From positions 124,001-188,000 of the forward strand of contig JADJOT010000007.1 of the NCBI GenBank assembly GCA_016713625.1: DNA of 64,000 nt, in the 5' to 3' direction. This DNA is from Candidatus Accumulibacter affinis (lineage in GTDB: Bacteria > Pseudomonadota > Gammaproteobacteria > Burkholderiales > Rhodocyclaceae). The number at the start of each line of letters is the position of its first letter. Positions within the stretch are counted from its first letter, which is position 1. The position numbers and the translations under genes are program-made. The notes below the pieces were generated by a model. It was not told the DNA's origin, made no database searches, and was given only the letters and a program-made list of their open reading frames with translations. Of the stretch, positions 61,366-64,000 are shown in pieces.

Positions 61366-62229
61366 ATGAACCCGTCCGAAGATTCCTTTCTTTCGCACCT
61401 GGTCGAGTTGCGGGATCGCCTGATCCGGGCGCTGCTGGCGATCGGTATCGTCTTCGTCTGTCTTTTTCCCTGGGCCAAGGAACTCTACGCGCTGCTGGCG
61501 CAACCCTTGCTGGCCACCCTGCCGCAAGGGGGGCAGATGATTGCGACGGATGTGATCGGTGTCTTCCTGGTGCCGATGAAGGTGGCGCTGATGGTCGCTT
61601 TCCTGGTCGCCCTGCCGTATGTGCTCTACCAGGTCTGGGCTTTCGTCGCGCCTGGCCTCTACGCCCATGAAAAGCGTTTGGCGCTACCGCTGGTCGCTGC
61701 GAGTGTGCTGCTCTTCTTCATCGGCATGGCCTTTGCGTACTTTCTGGTTTTTCCGACGGTCTTCGGTTTCATGGCCCAGGTAGCCCCCGAAGGTGTCGCC
61801 TGGATGACCGACATCGAGAAATACCTTTCTTTCGTACTGACGACCTTCATTGCCTTCGGGGTGACCTTCGAGGTACCGGTGGTGGTGGTGGTCCTGGTCT
61901 ATGCGGGCATCGTTGATGTTGCCAAGCTCAAGGAATGGCGCCCTTACGTGATCGTCGGCGCTTTTGTCGTCGGCGCGGTGTTCACGCCGCCCGACGTGAT
62001 TTCGCAGCTGATGATGGCCATTCCGTTATGCCTGCTTTTCGAGCTGGGGTTGTTTCTCGCGCGGTTCGTCGGCAGGCGCTCGGCGCGAAATACGCCGAAT
62101 GATCAGATCACACCGCCTGCCAGCGTCAGCCCGGCGGCGGACTGGATGCCAATGTCTGCCGAGGAAATGGACACGGCGATCAAGGATCTCGGCCGACAAC
62201 CGGACGCTGAGCGCAAGCCGGATGCCTGA
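61366..62229 (+). CDS. tatC: Twin-arginine translocase subunit TatC
   Basis: A start at 61366 gives 287 residues and six transmembrane helices. Signature segments are FLSHLVELRDRLIRAL (signal-peptide-binding N-terminus), FVAPGLYAHEKR and FTPPDVISQLMMAIPL. The last ~35 residues are a polar cytoplasmic tail beyond the usual family end. It recognises the RR motif of Tat substrates. Confidence 0.96.
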   Translation: MNPSEDSFLSHLVELRDRLIRALLAIGIVFVCLFPWAKELYALLAQPLLATLPQGGQMIATDVIGVFLVPMKVALMVAFLVALPYVLYQVWAFVAPGLYAHEKRLALPLVAASVLLFFIGMAFAYFLVFPTVFGFMAQVAPEGVAWMTDIEKYLSFVLTTFIAFGVTFEVPVVVVVLVYAGIVDVAKLKEWRPYVIVGAFVVGAVFTPPDVISQLMMAIPLCLLFELGLFLARFVGRRSARNTPNDQITPPASVSPAADWMPMSAEEMDTAIKDLGRQPDAERKPDA

Positions 62230-62527
62230 TCTCGCTGTCCGCGACCGCCACGAACCGCTTACCAGGGCCTCGGCGGAGGCCGTGGGACAAGGTAGCTTTC
62301 GAGCTTGTTCGGCCACTGGAGGGAGGGGTGTTCGATGGCGTACACCAGCCCCAACGCGCCAGAGGTAGTCGACGTTCTGGGCACGTGGCTGCTGTCAATC
62401 CTGGATGGGCAGCGTGCCAAGAACGATTTTTCAGTCTATAGTGAAGATCGCTGGTCTGCACACTCAGGGCTTGCCGTGCACAGATCAACTTGCTGAAAGA
62501 TCTGAATCGATGGAAGGAGAAGACAAC

Positions 62528-62902
62528 ATGAAAACCGGATTATTGCGGGGCGGTGTTCTTATTGCCAGCACATTATTTCTTGCTGCGTGCGGGCAAAGGG
62601 AAGTCAGCTACAAGGCTGACGTGCAGCCGATCGTCAAGCAGCACTGCCTGGAGTGCCATGCCGAAGGCGGTAAGGGAACCGAGAAAAGCGGTCTGCTCAT
62701 GACCAGCCATGAAAGCCTGATGAAAGGTACCAAGTTCGGTAGCATCATCAAGCCCGGCGACAGCCTGAGCAGTGTCATGATCATGCTGGTCGAGGGTCGT
62801 GCCGATCCTTCCATAAAGATGCCGCATGGCAAGGAATCCATCCCCAAAGAGAAGATTGACGTGCTAAAGAAATGGGTAGAGCAGGGCGCCAAGAACAACT
62901 GA
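62528..62902 (+). CDS. c-type cytochrome lipoprotein
   Basis: A start at 62528 gives 124 residues, with AAGGAG 10-13 bases upstream. The signal ends in a lipobox (LFLAAC, then GQ), so it is predicted to be lipid-anchored in the periplasm. A single heme motif, CLECH, sits in VQPIVKQHCLECHAEGG. The likely axial Met is in KMPHG. The pattern VQPIVKQHCLECH...GL resembles the planctomycete-type cytochrome c domain. The electron partner is unknown. It is 298 bases downstream of tatC; that gap shows no gene. Confidence 0.82.
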   Translation: MKTGLLRGGVLIASTLFLAACGQREVSYKADVQPIVKQHCLECHAEGGKGTEKSGLLMTSHESLMKGTKFGSIIKPGDSLSSVMIMLVEGRADPSIKMPHGKESIPKEKIDVLKKWVEQGAKNN

Positions 62903-63269
62903 GGTTACCCATGTCACTTGGCCGGCGGGGTCCGACCATGCAACATGGTCGGGATCATGCGCCGTGAAACCAACACAAAGAAGCTCGTGGTACAAACGCT
63001 AGATCTCGACCTTGCCTTGCTCGTCGGCCAATTCGAGCATCGCCAAGGCCTTTCCTGGAAAAACTGCAGCGAGGTTCAGCTGCGACAGACTCATGACTTC
63101 CAGCTCCTCAGTTGCTGGCCATGAATCCTCGCCCGCTAGCCTGAAGCTGCCGTCTGAAGCACGGACGGGGTTGAAGCCGTTGGGTTCGGGCCTCTTTGAC
63201 CAGGATGGTCTGTAACTTCTCAAAAAGCGCGGGCGGGTATGCAGCGGGATGGGTGCCGGAACGACGTGG
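62903..63269. other. 367-base gap with no credible gene
   Basis: It lies between the cytochrome lipoprotein and the stop of the DUF4338 gene. A short minus-strand frame (SLSQLNLAAVFPGKALAML, 62999-63094) looks protein-like but has no continuation. It may be a remnant. Confidence 0.4.
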
Positions 63270-64000
63270 TCACCCGCAGAGCACCCGTCTGAAGTGACGG
63301 TCGAGAGGATAGACCCAGACGGTTTTGATGGGCAGCAGGGCTTGGTGGTGGACATCGAGCTTGCCGCGACCAGTGGTTTGTCCGAGGCAGAGCCAGTTGG
63401 CCGCCTGGTAAGCGGTGCCGCGAAAGCGTGACTGCTCGACGAAAGTTTCGAGCAAGAGCGGCCGGTAACCGTATTGGACGTGCCAGTCGGCGGCGATCTG
63501 CCGGGCGGCGCGAGCCAGGATGGACGAGGCCAGATTCTTGCATTCGATCCACGGCAGGATGAGGAATCGAGCGTTGTTCACGACCCGGTGCAGGTGCTCC
63601 TGGCGTTGCGCAGGCGTCCAGCCGATATAGTGGTCGCGCGGCTGGGTCTTCCAGGCGGCGGCAGCAAAGCTGAGCAAGGCGACGAGGCGTCCGCCCGCGC
63701 GAACGAAGTAGCGCAGTTGGGCGCCGGGCAGCGGTTGATAGCCGAGGTAGTGGTAACGGTCGAGGTACTCGTTGTGCAGCTGCGACTCCGCGCGATGGCT
63801 GACCCGGTGCAGTTGCATTGCCCCCAGGGCACGAGGGCCGTCTGCGCGCAGGGGCGTGTCGGGCTCGGCCAGCACGGTACGACGGTGCCAGGGTTTACCG
63901 TTGTGATTGCCGTTGCGAGGTGGCGGCAGTTGCAGCAAGCCATCGGTCTGCATGCGCAGCATCGCCACGCGGCAGCTCATCTCCTTGAGCCGCCCGTCCT
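63270..64000 (-). CDS. DUF4338 (DruA-family) protein, 5' end cut by right edge
   Basis: The frame is open to base 64000: residues DGRLKE precede MSCRVAMLRMQTDGLLQLPP, the usual DUF4338 N-terminal continuation, so the true start is outside. Family features are HNEYLDRYHYLGYQPLPGAQ, then IGWTPAQRQEHLHRVVNNAR, SILARAARQIAADW and the C-terminal GRGKLDVHHQALLPIKTVW. DUF4338 is the DruA component of Druantia defence, but it also occurs as stand-alone or transposon-linked genes. No druB-E is visible on this side, so a Druantia role cannot be claimed. Confidence 0.83.
   Translation of the reverse strand, partial: DGRLKEMSCRVAMLRMQTDGLLQLPPPRNGNHNGKPWHRRTVLAEPDTPLRADGPRALGAMQLHRVSHRAESQLHNEYLDRYHYLGYQPLPGAQLRYFVRAGGRLVALLSFAAAAWKTQPRDHYIGWTPAQRQEHLHRVVNNARFLILPWIECKNLASSILARAARQIAADWHVQYGYRPLLLETFVEQSRFRGTAYQAANWLCLGQTTGRGKLDVHHQALLPIKTVWVYPLDRHFRRVLCG

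Noticed and set aside
62305..62496. 63-codon frame between tatC and the cytochrome lipoprotein
   Set aside because: It has no domain and no ribosome site, and its codon pattern is unlike its neighbours.

Overview
The window is high-GC bacterial chromosome, most likely betaproteobacterial and close to Rhodocyclales / Candidatus Accumulibacter. That placement is inference. It rests on a his cluster that runs into a HIT protein and tatABC, a two-domain polyphosphate:AMP phosphotransferase next to argA and rsmE, heme d1 genes nirJ-nirN, and many c-type cytochrome and c-di-GMP functions. No rRNA, marker tree or database comparison was available.

Layout. Bases 1-12,028 look like an accessory island abutting the 3' end of a tRNA-Met gene on the minus strand. 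From the tRNA leftward it holds decayed pieces (IS1634-like transposase, tyrosine-integrase C-terminus, a possible HsdR N-terminus), a DUF4258/HTH toxin-antitoxin-like pair, and a minus-strand defence operon: DrmD-like SNF2 helicase, DUF559 nuclease, very large Eco57I-type adenine methylase, and a YhcG/DUF1016 nuclease running off the left edge. GC-rich palindromes separate these genes and also lie inside them. A 61-base G run sits in one of the gaps.

Bases 12,100-52,000 are mostly housekeeping genes in short operons of mixed orientation: LysR regulator, TPR response regulator, ubiC, nirJN, mscS, a cardiolipin synthase, gluQ, argB, a six-PAS GGDEF-EAL protein, hemB, engB, cytochrome c4, glpK, rpiA, yggX, argA-pap-rsmE, a cysteine-lyase-like enzyme, apbC, dcd, an arginine/lysine/ornithine decarboxylase, mgtE and a CorC-like protein. 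Two regulatory sites are convincing by eye: an FNR/Dnr box before nirJ and an IscR-type site before the Fe-S carrier gene apbC.

Bases 52,140-62,229 hold the histidine cluster hisG-D-(insert)-C-B-H-A-F-I-E followed by hinT-like, tatA, tatB and tatC. It is rearranged: hisC is inverted, and a gene for a secreted ParB-like protein sits between hisD and hisC. The right edge has a lipoprotein cytochrome and a DUF4338 (DruA-type) gene cut by the window end.

Three genes show single-base frame breaks that a plausible one-base correction would repair: the methylase C-terminus, a Lys/Ala/Pro-rich secreted protein, and the hisF-hisI junction. Together with the poly-G tract, these suggest residual indel errors in the assembly, so apparent fusions and odd C-termini here need caution.
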